Positions 36,401 to 47,919 of a stretch of 64,000 bases of DNA are shown here, piece after piece. The stretch is from Zanthoxylum bungeanum (Eukaryota > Streptophyta > Magnoliopsida > Sapindales > Rutaceae). Position numbers and translations under genes: made by a program. Numbering within the stretch: position 1 is the first letter of the stretch; the number at the start of each line of letters is the position of its first letter. The notes beneath the pieces were generated by a model. That model was not told the origin of the DNA. It did no database searches and saw only the letters and a list, made by a program, of their open reading frames with translations. Where the stretch lies: positions 248,001-312,000 of the forward strand of contig SKCR01038152.1 in assembly GCA_019454045.1 (NCBI GenBank), in the 5' to 3' direction.

Positions 36401-36725
36401 TTAACAACAAATGCGGATTATTGCTGCAGCTGAGGCAGCAATAGAAGCCATTTGGATCGATAATAAATCTAATTAGATTAGATTTAGTTATGTTAGCGGC
36501 TGAGCTAGGTGTCAGCATAGGCTAAAGAATTAATGGTATCATCGACGATCCAGATATATACTTCTATATTCATCTGATTCGTTCGGATCATACATCGTGG
36601 CGATGTGATGATCGTATAAATCGCGTCAGAAGATAATTACGCAAATCCGCTGACGAAAACCTTTCCTCAGCAATTTGAGCAAACCGTACATAGTTCGAGT
36701 GTAAGACACTTGAATGACTGGCTAT
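33442..36725 (+). pseudogene. A decayed copia gag-pol
   Basis: Gag is barely recognisable (about 33470-33900). The protease region begins near 33954. Integrase zinc-finger DNA is at 34331-34440, with the core near 34625-34760 and the shared 11-bp deletion at about 34682-34685. The RT GLKQA block ends in TAA at 35878-35880. The shared RT/RNase H deletion is near 36124-36160. RNase H remnants are at 36356-36460. Compared with H the sequence is heavily substituted, with shifted frames and no open block over about 70 codons, yet it is well preserved relative to B and E. Confidence 0.85.
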
Positions 36726-36730
36726 GTGCC

Positions 36731-36740
36731 AAGTGGGAGA
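36731..36740 (+). promoter_or_regulatory. A polypurine tract
   Basis: AAGTGGGAGA lies one base before the 3' LTR and is identical to the tract in H and E. Confidence 0.85.
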
Positions 36741-36741
36741 T

Positions 36742-38833
36742 TGTTGGATAATATGACCCATAGCGTCACTATTTGTACAGATCACGGTGTTGTTGTACAA
36801 ATTAACTATGTGACAAGGAAATTGCACTCTCATCATTTGTGATTAGATCACCATAGATGTATAAATGAATAGTGGTCCATATGATTAGTTCCTGGATTGA
36901 GATGATATGAGACAGTATCAGTCCACGAAGGATTAATCATTAAATATCCCTAGTCGTAGTATTATCGAGACAGGACATCGACAATGCGGAATAGGCTAGT
37001 ATTGCACTTGTGCGCGTTGTGAGGGCACAACGGCATAGTTCTCATATATATAAGTATTGGATACTTATGCAAGTGCGATAGGAGGTTGTGTTTCACCGAT
37101 GGTACGGGAAACAGCTTCGCTCTGGATAGACCCCTCGGAATCCCATTGGTATTATGACTATGTGTCTATGGGAGGCCGAAATCAAGGTAAGTGTGTATGG
37201 TCTTAACCTGAGACTTACATCGCTAATACTTACGATAATCGATAGACTTTGGTCTTGGTGGTACAGGGCTTTAACCGGTTCTGCGTACACCACTTCTGGG
37301 TTTATCAAAGAGTCGTAGTGTATTGGGTGTGATGTCAAGATGGAAGTATCACTTCATTCATAGTGGAGATGATGTCACGCAGGATACGGTACTAGTGCTC
37401 TTGAGTGTTGCGCAACCAATCGGGATATTGTGACCAGGTCATGAATATCCGATTATAGAGACTATATTACCAGACATCCGACATGTGCTTCGGACGGGGC
37501 AGACACTTATCCAGCGCCAGCCCTAGCACGTGACTATCCGATACTGGGCCGATATACACAATACTATGGTATACTACGCTTGATACAGATCTATATATTC
37601 CTGTAAGAATATTTCTGGAGAATTGGGTAGGCATGGCACTTTGCTAGAAGCCAACCTTGTCTTGTAAATCGGTATAAACGTAGTACGAGGTACTTACGTG
37701 TTCGGATAGTCCGATGACCGTATTTATTGCCAACATATCCGGAGATCTCATGGGTCGGTTCCTGAAGATTCACCGATGACGTATGACTCGCACTTTAATT
37801 AATCTGGGATTAATTCGATGAGAGAGAAAATTAATCTGGGATTAATTACGGAGATATTTTATCTCGGATAAAATATCGTTAAAGAGAGAGAACGATTAAT
37901 TTAGAATTAATCGATAAATTAATATATTCGATATATTATAACGAAATTAGATTTCGACGAGGAATTGAAATTAGATTTTAATTCGGGCGAACGAATTAAT
38001 TTAGAATTAATTCGTTAGCGATGTGAATAGTGAATTCGCTAGGCGTAATCATTTAATTACGACACAACGAAAATTCATTAATTTGGAATTAGCGAACCCG
38101 AGCCCGAGATTGTTTGCGAGCGCATTCACATTTCGAATTCGAGTGCGGCACGCAAGTCAAATCAAGCGTCAAATCGCAAGTCAAATCAAGCGTCAAATCG
38201 CAAGTCACATCAAGCGTCAAATCACATGTCACTTTGAGTGATGTGACATTTGAGTGATTGATGTGAGTTGATTTGTGTTGATTGACAAGCATTTAATGCT
38301 TTGCTTTTGGGAAAAAGATTTTGGTATATATGTTTTATTTATTTTTGGAAAATATATCAATAAAACCTATTACTTTTTCTTTTCCCTCCTCTCTCTCCTC
38401 TGTACACGTTTTTGCTCATTTTGGAGCCAAAAACCCATCTTCTTCTCTCTCGGTCTTGGACCGATTTCTTCATCTCTTTCTCTGGTTTGACCGAAAGAAA
38501 TTGGAGAAGCAATGATCTTGTTACAAGATCTATGTGCTAGCACACTCTTGGAGGCATCCTAAGGTGATAGGGAAGTGAGTTCGTGAGCTTCGAAGCTTGA
38601 AGCTTGGAGCTTCAATGGTGTCCATCAATGGCCGAACCTTGGAGAAGCCGAACCAGTCACCACCGTGCAGCCCCTACCACGCGCAGCTCACTACCGAGCA
38701 AGGGAGAGCAGTGCATTTTTGGTCTTTGTTGCATCTCTACCGATCAATGTGAGTTATTCCGCACCTCCTTTTATATGTATTCAACTCGTTTATGCATGAT
38801 TTATGATCCTTGGGACTTGATTGAAACTCAAAA
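36742..38833 (+). repeat. A 3' LTR
   Basis: 2092 bp, nearly identical to 28871-30959. It carries the same three 24-bp U3 units (38151-38222) and the inverted-repeat row (37795-38095). The terminal CAACA has become CAAAA. The TSD AAAAT follows at 38834-38838, then B's LTR resumes. Confidence 0.95.
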
Positions 38834-38838
38834 AAAAT

Positions 38839-39788
38839 ATCATTTAAAGAGAGAACGATTAATTTGAAATTAATCGACAAGTTAATATATTCGATATATT
38901 TAACGAAATTAGATTTCGACGCGGAATTAAAATTGGATTTTAATTCGGGCGAACGAGTTAATTTAGAATTAATTCGTTAGCGACGTGAATAGTGAATTCG
39001 CTAGGCGTAATCAGTTAATTACGACGTGACAGAAAATTCGCTAATTAGGAATTAGCGGACCCGAGCCCGAGAATGATTGCGAACGCATTCATATTTCAAA
39101 TTCGATTGCGGCACGTAAGTCACATCAAGCGTCAAATCATTAGTCGCATCAAGCGTCAAATCACATGTCACTTTGAGTGATGTGACATTTGATTGATTGA
39201 TGTGATTGATTGATTGAAAAGGCAACTTGTCACTTTGAGTGATAGAAGCTGTTGCAATAGTGATAATTGTTGGAAAGTTTATTGTTTGACTTTTTGAAAG
39301 ACAAAAATATTTATATCCTTTAATATATTTTGGAAAATATATAAGGAAATTAATTACACTTTTTCAACAACAATTACACAACTTATTCTTCATCTCTCTC
39401 TCTCTCTCTCTCAATGCACGCCCAAGGGGCTGTATATTTCTCCTCTGTCCAGCAGTTCATGGGAATGAAAATGGAGGATTATTTTTTGATTTTGTGGCAA
39501 AATCCAAGTCCTAGCACACTCCCGAGAAGTATACAAAGGTGATTGGGAAACCCACCCACGAGCCGGGAATCGTTTGACGGAGATTGGAGCTCAAAATCAT
39601 CAACCAAAACTGAAAAATTTGAGCAGTGGACTGCATGCAATGGGCGTGACTTTGAAGGAGCAAAATGATTTTTGTTCTTCATCGAATTGTCTCAACCGAT
39701 CGATGTGAGTATTCTGCTACCTCCGTTGATGTATTCACATATGTTTTTCATGCTTATATTGATCTTGGGACCTAATTAGAAACCAACA
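38839..39788 (+). repeat. B 3' LTR, right part
   Basis: It resumes B's LTR exactly where 28870 stopped (GATAAAAT then ATCATTTAAAGAGAG, as in the uninterrupted LTR of C near 40108-40135). It ends ACCAACA at 39788. A CT dinucleotide run is at 39390-39411. Confidence 0.9.
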
Positions 39789-39793
39789 GGATG

Positions 39794-41024
39794 GAGATAC
39801 ACAATACTATGTATATTACGCCTGATATAGATCACATATTCCTGTAAGGATATTTCTGGAGAATTGGGTAGGCATGGCGCTTTGCTAGAAGCTAACCTTG
39901 TCTTGTAAATCGGTACAAACATAGTACTAGGTACTTACGTGTTCGGATAGTCCGACGACCGGATATACTGCCAACATATCCGGGGATCTCATGGGTCGCT
40001 TCCCAAAGATTCACCGATGACGTATGACTCGCACTTTATTAATCTGAGATTAATTAGATGAGAGAGAAAATTAATCTGGGATTAATTACAGAGATATTTT
40101 ATCTGGGATAAAATATCATTTAAAGAGAGAGAAAGATTAATTTGGAATTAATCGATCAATTAATATATTTGATATATTAAACGAAATTGGATTTCGACGC
40201 GGAATTAAAATTAGATTTTAATTCGGGCGAACGAGTTAATTTAGAATTAATTTGTTAGCGATGTGAATAGTAATTATGCTAGACATGATTATTTAATTAA
40301 ATTAGATTTAATTACGATGCAACGAAAAATTCATTAATTTGAAATTAGCGAACCCGAGCCCGAGAGTGTTTGTGAGCGCACTCGCATTTCGAATTCAAGT
40401 GCGGCCCGTAAGTCACATCAAGCGTCAAATCATTAGTCATATCAAGCATCAATTCATTAGTCACTTTGAGTGATGTGACAAATTGTCATTTGATTGATTG
40501 AGTAATGTGACTTGAGGGAAGTGATTGGAAAGCTTTTTGAAATATTGATTGACATATATTGTTATTATATTATTTGGTATATGTTTAATTGATTTGAAAA
40601 ATCAATTAACCAACACACATTCTCTCTCTCATTTTCTCTTCCTCTCTCTCACGCCCAAGGGGCATTCTTCTTCTTCTTATTTTTCTGCCATTGCCGAATC
40701 ATGAAGGAGAAACAAGATGATGATTTTGTGGCAAGATCATCAAGTGCTAGCACACATTTGGAGACATATAAAGGTGATAGGGAAACCCACTTGTGAGCAA
40801 GGAATCACCATTCGAAAGCTTGGAGCTTGGATTCTTGGAGATGGCCGAATCATGGAGGACACAAAATAGTGGACTGTCGTGCACTCTATGAGGGAGCTTG
40901 AAGAATTTTTTTCTTCACCGCATCACCTCAACCGATTGATGTAAGTATTCCGTAACTTCCATTGATGTATTCATACATGTTTCTTGCTTGATAATCGATC
41001 CTCGGGACCGTAGAAACTCCAACA
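39794..41024 (+). repeat. C 5' LTR, right part
   Basis: It continues the LTR interrupted at 20511 (GATAC... then AGATACACAATACTATG). It contains the inverted-repeat row (40040-40345), short TGACG/TTGAC-core repeats (40410-40470) and an AT-rich TATA region near 40560-40600. It ends TCCAACA at 41024. Confidence 0.9.
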
Positions 41025-41025
41025 A

Positions 41026-41037
41026 TGGTATCAGAGC
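41026..41037 (+). promoter_or_regulatory. C primer-binding site
   Basis: TGGTATCAGAGC, the exact tRNA-Met-type site, one base after the LTR. Confidence 0.95.
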
Positions 41038-42294
41038 GAGTAAAAGCATGAAACTTGAATTTAGGGTTAAAATTGGGTAAATTGATTTTAAGCATGATTT
41101 AGTTAAATTGTTTGATTAGGTATGCTTAAATGATGTTTAATTGAAGATTGATTGGATCAATTTCATGAAAAATGGTTTGGAACAATTTTCCCCTAAATCA
41201 TTGGCTTGGTCGATAATGATATAAGCTCTAATGTCTTGGAATTTTTTGATTTTGATTAATTGTATGAGTTGGAATCATGTTGGGAATATTGATTTAGGAT
41301 TTAATTGGATTGAATTCGGAATTAATTTGAAAAAACCTATATTGCCGAGACATGTAAGCATGAATATGGTTTGATTTTGATAAAATGTGTTTGACATGTT
41401 TTATTGTTGATATGCATAATTAATTAAGCTAATTGGTATTTTGGAAATATTGATTTGGTTGATTAATTATTTAATACACTTTAGGTTAATTAAATTGTGG
41501 AATTAGAATTTTGTAATTTAATTATGTTGGTCTAATTTTGGAAATTGGGCTTAAATATTGTAAATTGGCTTATTGGGCTTGGTTGTACCAATATTGGTTT
41601 AGGCAAATTGGTTGGATCCAATTGGGCCCAAAACCGCATCCATAAAGTCCAATTATGACGAATGGACCATTAAAAGTTTAATTGGGCCTAATGGGCCTAA
41701 ATTGATTTATAGGCTTATGGGGTTATTCCTTCATTGGGCTTTGGTTGCCAAAGCCCACGCCTTAAGAAATTAATTGAAATCCCATTGGACTTTAATTGGA
41801 CGACATTGGATGTTGATCGGGCTTTGAGACCCGTAATGATTAAATTTGGAATTTAAGTTGTAAAGGTTCATTAATAAAGTATGATATTTAATTTGGAATT
41901 AAATAGTGAATTGGTATTAAATGCAAATTAAATTAGATTTAATGTTGTAGTTTAATTTAATTCAAGAATTCTTACTTTGAGTACTTATTCGCAAAACGAG
42001 TTTGACTCGCGCAAAATCAAATCGTTGTTTGAACATTGGATGGTCATTAATTATCAGATTAATTAATTGTATTAGATTGATTGATAGCATGCTTGTGTGA
42101 ATATATGGTTGCGATGCATGAATAATGTATATCATATGGATATTAGATGGGTGGGGCAATTTTAGAAATTGTTGTAATAAATTTGGAATTAATTAAATTA
42201 GACCTGCGTGTCCAGCCTATTACCTCCTCACTCTTTGTATTTCTCTTCTCACCCATTCCCCTAAATGTAAATGAGGTTTCTTTAGAAGTGTTAT
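41038..42294 (+). other. C 5' leader, left part
   Basis: AT-rich non-coding leader with TGGGC motifs (41520-41840), colinear with the A and H leaders, interrupted by G at 42294/42295. The last five bases GTTAT are the target site. Confidence 0.85.
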
Positions 42295-42902
42295 TGTAGG
42301 CACTGCATTTTTGCATATTAATCCCTATGATGAGTCTCATTTGGAGGCACTACTTTTTAAGTCACGGAAGTCCACGAGAAACGGACGTCGGAAGGGGAAA
42401 TTCAGAATAAACAAGGTTCACTGTTTTCGTTTGTGCTGCGTTCCTTAATTCGTTCGAACTCCAAACAGATTGGGAGCGTTCGTGCCGCGTTCTATGAGGC
42501 GTTCGAACGGTGTCGGTAATTCTGGTTTTGCTGCTAGCCTCACATTAAGCCCAATTCCCCCAAACCTTGGCCCACACGCCCAAGCCTACTTAAAACACAT
42601 ATTTAACACATGGTGAAATCAAAACAAATCTAAAAATCACATACCAAATTAAATAAAACAAATAAAATATAAATAATCACCTACCAAAATAATAAAATAC
42701 TTACACAAATTAAAGAAATTGCATGCCTAATTAAAATCAATCAACAAATTAAATGCCTAAACCAAGCTAATCAAATATTCAACCTTCCTAATCTAAACCA
42801 ATTCAAATCCTTGCTCTTAATGCCAAATCCCCTTCCTTGTGAGACTGCTCTTAATGCCAAATCCCCTTCCTTGTGAGACAGGGTGAAGCCATAGCCATTC
42901 TC

Positions 42903-42910
42903 TATATAAA
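42903..42910 (+). promoter_or_regulatory. TATA box of G 5' LTR
   Basis: TATATAAA in the context CTCTATATAAACA, a good plant core-promoter match, about 600 bp into the LTR. It is conserved in the 3' LTR at 50076-50083. The transcript would start roughly 30 bp downstream. Confidence 0.7.
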
Positions 42911-43779
42911 CAACACCTCTCCAAGGCATTCCTCCCCTAGTGCACGACCATTACAGAAAAAAAGAAGAAAAGAATTTCCAACCCTTTTCCCCTAGCTCAT
43001 TCACATAAGAAACACCCAAGCTTATAGACACAACTCTCCCTCACTCTCAACAAAAAGATCACAAACCAAAGAACCCCCATCGCCTTGACCAAAACACACC
43101 CCGAACAGCCCCTTCACCTCACCGAAAAACACATCCCAAACAGCCCTAAAAACACGCATACGGCAGCCCTAAACACACACATAAAACAGCCCCCGAACCA
43201 CACCATAACACCACCGAAAATAACATCCAAAACAGTAGCCAAAACATCCCAAAAATAGTAACTAAAATACAGCAGCAAAACAGTAGCAACGGCAGTGAAT
43301 TTGAGTCAAAAGCAGCAGCAAAAGGCGGGGAACGATGACTCAAAACAGTAAGACCACGAACGAGAGCAGTGAACCAGTGAACCGGAAGAGTTGCGGAGCA
43401 TCCACCCTTCCGACAATCGTGTACCGTACATCCGAGAGGTGATTTAAAAGGTTAGACCTGAGGGCACTTTTCTCATTAGTTTATATTCGTTTTTTTAATT
43501 TTTTTTTTTTGTTTATTGAATTCTATTCGCATGAGCGTCGTTTGTGGATGCATGTTGTGCCTTGGATGAATGAAAGAGTGTCGCCTCTTGTGGTATATAG
43601 GATGGAAACCCAGACGTAAATTTCGTAGCCGAATCCGAATGGACGGTAGTGCGGTCTGTACTTGGGATACAACTCCACGTACCACTTGAGTAAACGGCAC
43701 CTTCCTTTGTTTCATGTTGGATTGGTTTACCTATTTTCTTGTTACTTGAATTATGTATGTTGCTTATTTGTGTATGATA

Positions 43780-44290
43780 CGATTGAGTGCATGGGCTTAG
43801 TAAGTGCGATGAAAGGTCCCCTAATTGGAAGGGTTAAAATCCTTCACCACGATGCTTTGCCGCACCGATCGATGTGTGTTATGTTGAATGCGAGATATGT
43901 TCAATCGGGCATACTTAGTTTGATATGATTGTCTTTATTTTCGTATGCATGATTCAATCGAGCGCATGGGCTTAGTAAGTGTGATGTGAGATCCCCTATG
44001 GGGAGGGGCTAAAGCCCTTTACCACGATGTTTTGCCGCGCCGGTTGATGTGTGTTCGGTTGGATACAAGATACTTTCAATCGGGCACACTATGTTTAATA
44101 TTATTGCTTTTAATTCTTTGTATGCATGATTCAGTCGAGCGCATGGGCTTAGTAAGTGTGATGTGAAATCCCCTATGGGGAGGGGTTAAAGCCCCTTACC
44201 ACGATGCTTTGCCGCACCGGTTGATGTATGTTTAGTCGAATGCGAGATACATTTGATCGGACATATTGAATTTGACATTGTCATCTTTAT
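43780..44290 (+). repeat. About 176-bp tandem repeat, 3 units (G 5' LTR)
   Basis: ATGGGCTTAG recurs at 43791, 43966 and 44143. Each unit carries a CCCCTA...GGGG-type core followed by ACCACGATG and a variant of TTTGCCGC. The 3' LTR copy is at about 61130-61625. Confidence 0.85.
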
Positions 44291-44308
44291 TCTTTGTGTT
44301 GCATGCAT

Positions 44309-44910
44309 CAGATCTGGTTCCGTTCGAACGCGTTCTCGGAAGCTACACGAACGCGAACCTTTTGTTTACCGTTCGCATGCGTTCACGAACGCTACGTGAA
44401 CGCACACGCACTTTCTTAGTTTCATAATGCATCAGGTCTGGTTCCGTTCGAACGCGTTCTCGGACGCTACACGAACGCGAACCTTCTGTTTACCCTTCGC
44501 ACGTGTTCTCGAACGCTACGCGAACGCACATGCACTTTTTTAGTTTCAAAATGCATCAAGTCTGGTTCTGTTCGAATGCGTTCTCGGACGCTCACGAACG
44601 CGAACCTTCTGTTTACCATTCGCACGTGTTCTCGAACGCTACGCGAATGGACACGCACTTTCTTAGTTTCATAATGTATCTGGTCTGGTTCCGTTCGAAT
44701 GCGTTCTCAGATGCTACACGAACGTGAACCTTCTGTTTACCATTCGCACGCGTCCTCGAACTCTGCGCGAACGTACACGCACTTTCTTAGTTTCATAATG
44801 CATCAGGCCTGGTTCTGTTCGAACTCATTCTCAGACGCTACACGAACGCGAACCTTCTGTTTACCATTCGCACGCGTTCTCGAACGCTACGCGAACGTGC
44901 ACCCACTGAA
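44309..44910 (+). repeat. About 124-bp CpG-rich tandem repeat, 5 units (G 5' LTR)
   Basis: TCTGGTTC or variants recur at 44313, 44437, 44561, 44684 and about 44808. Units are rich in GTTCGAAC, CGCGAAC and GCGTTC words that are partly self-complementary. They stand out as GC/CpG-rich against the AT-rich surroundings. The 3' LTR has the same five at about 61655-62246. Confidence 0.9.
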
Positions 44911-45599
44911 TTGAGTCCTCATCATTAGATTTAACGCATATTTTTCCTAGTAGCTATCCCCACATGTATGAATATAAACGTGTTTAATGTATTACAATTC
45001 ATATGCTTATGTCATGATAACGTTTGAGTATTATATCTTACGGTATATCAGATGGAAACCCAGACGTAAATTCCGTAGCCGATTCTGAATGGATGGTAGT
45101 GCGGTCTGTACTTGGGATACAATTCCACGTACCACTTGGAAAAGTGCCCATATGTGTGCTTGTATGGTTAATATGTGTGCTTGTGTTTTCTTGAATGTAA
45201 TATGCCAATTAAGTTGTATGTTCGTTGCTACTTTGATATATTTTTAAGCATGCAATTTTAGATGTGAGATATATGTGAAATGTGTGCATAAGTTTTATTT
45301 TGTATATGGGAATTTAGAAGCATGATACTCTTGGAAATAAGTGTTACTTAAGCTTGATTAAATTATCACATAAATCCTTTCATTACAAGTGACATGAGTA
45401 AGGGACCATTCTGAACCCAACGGTTTGAGGTCTTCCCTTGCGAAGGGTGAGTGCGGCCTTAAATGTCATTTTCCCGGTTCACACCGGGTGGCGACTCCAT
45501 TATTCTCCGGTTTAGTCCCCCGTGGCTATTCCGTACTCCCGACTAGGCCGCGAGCCTAGGACAGCATGCCTCGCCCAGTTTTCTATGTTGTCCACAGTC

Positions 45600-45618
45600 T
45601 GGCGACTCCACTTGGGAT
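45600..45618 (+). promoter_or_regulatory. G primer-binding site
   Basis: TGGCGACTCCACTTGGGAT begins three bases after the 5' LTR end. This form is recalled from Tat/Ogre-like gypsy elements and differs from the tRNA-Met site of the copia elements. I did not assign the tRNA. Confidence 0.65.
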
Positions 45619-46752
45619 AGAGAATTGGCCCCGAAATATTGTCTTGTAATGTTTGGATTTATGTTTTAATTGACCATGTCTATAGTGGATAAAGTGGGGG
45701 TTTAATCAAGGGCACTTTGAGGCAAGGTAATGGTTTGGTGTCTTCCTTCACTCACTACCTTTCTAGAAGGAAAAGCTGTGAAGACACTTATATGGCCATC
45801 TACTCGTAGCCTTTGTGATGGACTAATTTGGAGGACTCGTTGTTTATTCCTGACACCAAGCGATAAGAGGCTTGGGTACTTAAGTGAGCCTCGCTCCACC
45901 TTCCCTCTGGGGAATCTACAACGAAAAATCCATTTGACAGTTTGTCACACACCATATCTCATTGGCACGTACCTTAGTGTATAAAAAAGGATGCGCTCAC
46001 TTGGTCGCTTGAACCATTGAGTGGGGAGACCTAGTTGTGGGCTATCCTTCACCGGTGAGAGCCTTTGTCCATACTCTTGCAAATCCACCCATAGACCGGT
46101 TTGTATGGTTAAAGTAACAATTATTTCCTTGTGTATGAGCTTGTGGACCATCCTCATTTGGATGCAGTTGGACTATTGTCATAAATGCGAACTTGTTGGG
46201 CCATTTAAATTGGGGCGAGTTCGTACCTTATGACCATTATGCCCAAAGCTTCTGAAATGTTGATGGGCCATTATGTAGAAATTATTGTTTTATGTCTGCA
46301 TTATCTTTCTTGTATGATTGTGTTTGGGAACATTATCATTTGGATCCATTCGGACCTTTTGTCATGAGATATGGGCTTGTTGGGCTATTTAAACTGGGAC
46401 AAGAACGTACCTTATGACGATTGGGCCAAATGCTTCTAAATGTTAATGGGTCATTTTGTGTTTGTGTTCGGAACATTACCATTTGAATTTAGTTGGGCTC
46501 CTTTCCATGAGATGTGAACTCGTTGGGCCATTTAAACTGGGATGGGTTCACTCCTGTGAAAATTAGCTCGAAAGATTCTAAAATGGTAACGAGCCGATTT
46601 GTTTGAAAATTTTAATTAATTTAGTATGTTATATATGCTACATACATCTCATGCACATCATGCATCATGTTAACCCTTGTGTTCTGAAAGCCATCATAGA
46701 TTCCCGTTGGGTTAGGGAAAAAGGAAGACTCACCAGAATACTGGGAACAGAC
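45619..46752 (+). other. G leader with three imperfect repeats
   Basis: GTTGGGCCATTTAAA-type blocks recur near 46194, 46378 and 46522, each in a longer imperfect unit of about 145 to 185 bp containing TGGGCCATT and GTACCTTATGAC words. The open frames at 45730-45984 and 46021-46233 look like nothing known and I treat them as chance. Confidence 0.55.
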
Positions 46753-47919
46753 ATGAGTGAATCAGATATTGAAGTATCCCGTATGGATCAGTTGGAAAAC
46801 AGTCTCGCCAAGGTCACTGAACAATTGCAAGCCTTGACTACTGCCATGAAAAATATGGTTGTGCCCCGTGCTGGGGGAAATTCTGAGAATGTGAGGCGCG
46901 AGGAGCCTCCGAATAGGTTGGGGGATGATATCCCCACTTTTGATGATGACATGGCAGAGTATGCAACAGGCAAAGTGATTGGGTCTTAGGTAGAATTTCA
47001 GAAGCTTCGGGATCAAGTTGAAACAGCTACCCGCAAAATGAGGAGTAAACATGAAGATTTGTTAGATTATGAGGCAATGACCTTCGGAGAACAGCTGCCA
47101 GCTCAGTTTAAAATGCCCGACATGGCCAAGTTTAATGGGAATGGAGACCCGAGAGTCCATCTGCAGCAATATGTCTCAGTCATGAGTTCAGTAGGCCTAT
47201 CACAGCGCCAAGTCCAAAAGATGTTTGGGATGTCACTCGAGGGGGCACCTGTGGTTTGGTATCATAGCCTTGAGAAGAATGCTAAGAAAGATTGGAGGGA
47301 ACTAGCTGATGCTTTTCTGAAGCAGTATGTTACAGACTTAGAGATTGACTTGTCACTCCGAGATTTGGAGAACATTAAGCAGAAGTCGGAAGAAAGCTTC
47401 AAGGAGTATGTAGACCGCTGGAGAAGCCAGCTTCTGAAGATGCAGACTCGGCCCTCTGAGAAAGACCAGATCAAAATGATCATCAAGGGTACTAAGCCCT
47501 CTATTTATAGTAAGCTGAGGAGGATGACTTCGATGATTTCGGATTTTCGACAGTTGAGGGAAACTGTCATGGATATAGAAGAAGAAGAAGCTGAGAACAA
47601 AAAGTTCTATGGCCAGAATAGGAGGACTTTTGGGGGGCATTCTGAGGCCAAGCACGCTGCGGCCGAAGTCGCTGCCATCAGAAACAGGCAATTCTCCAAC
47701 CTTGGTAGACCTTTGTCGAAGGTATTTGAAAAGTTACAGGGACAAGGAATCTTGAAACCCTTAGAAGGCAAGCCACTTCCGCACCCCCCACCACCACACA
47801 TAAATGTGAACTTTTATTGTCACTTCCACCAACTACATGGCCATGACACCGACAACTGCACCCGCCTCAGGCATGAAATTCAAGATCTCATAGATTCCCA
47901 TAAAATACCCAACCCATGA
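46753..47919 (+). pseudogene. gag: G gag with one in-frame TAG
   Basis: The likely start is ATG 46753 (MSESDIEVSRMDQLE), after an AT-rich leader. The frame is open except for TAG at 46987-46989 and ends with TGA 47917-47919, about 388 codons. The N-terminal part has a short coiled-coil-like stretch (LENSLAKVTEQLQAL). The core (MPDMAKFNGNGDPRVHLQQY ... WRELADAFLKQY ... RPSEKDQIKM) is a retrotransposon Gag domain. The C-terminal YCHFHQLHGHDTDNC is the Cys/His knuckle typical of Tat/Ogre Gags. A single stop in otherwise clean sequence points to recent inactivation, or readthrough. Confidence 0.88.

Larger units (their letters stand above)
28871..38833 (+). mobile_element. Element A: complete-length, non-autonomous copia element
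   Basis: 9963 bp with LTRs of 2089 and 2092 bp that look nearly identical. A perfect TSD AAAAT is at 28866-28870 and 38834-38838. The 3' terminus has mutated from CAACA to CAAAA, leaving a run of eight A. The interior is not coding (see pol remnant) yet the structure is intact, so A was mobilised by proteins made elsewhere. It is the innermost insertion of the C-B-A stack. Confidence 0.95.
20512..39788 (+). mobile_element. Element B: non-autonomous copia element containing element A
   Basis: 5' LTR 20512-21886, PBS 21888-21900, leader, decayed gag-pol, PPT, and a 3' LTR split by A into 27743-28870 and 38839-39788. Without A its length is about 9.3 kb. The TSD is AGATG/GGATG. The interior shares the lesions of A and E. 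Confidence 0.9.
42295..45596 (+). repeat. G 5' LTR
   Basis: It starts TGTAGGCACTGC and ends TTGTCCACA. It contains a TATA box, three units of a 176-bp repeat, five units of a 124-bp CpG-rich repeat, and a ~100-bp block present twice (43597-43690 and 45046-45140) that brackets those arrays. A 34-bp direct duplication at 42812-42879 is present here but single in the 3' LTR. Confidence 0.92.

Noticed and set aside
44467..44914. Open frames of 63 to 74 codons on both strands of the 124-bp array
   Set aside because: The frames come from the repeat period and low stop density of CpG-rich units; they do not look like protein.
47353..47691. Minus-strand 112-codon frame inside G gag
   Set aside because: It is antisense to a clear Gag domain and has no motif.
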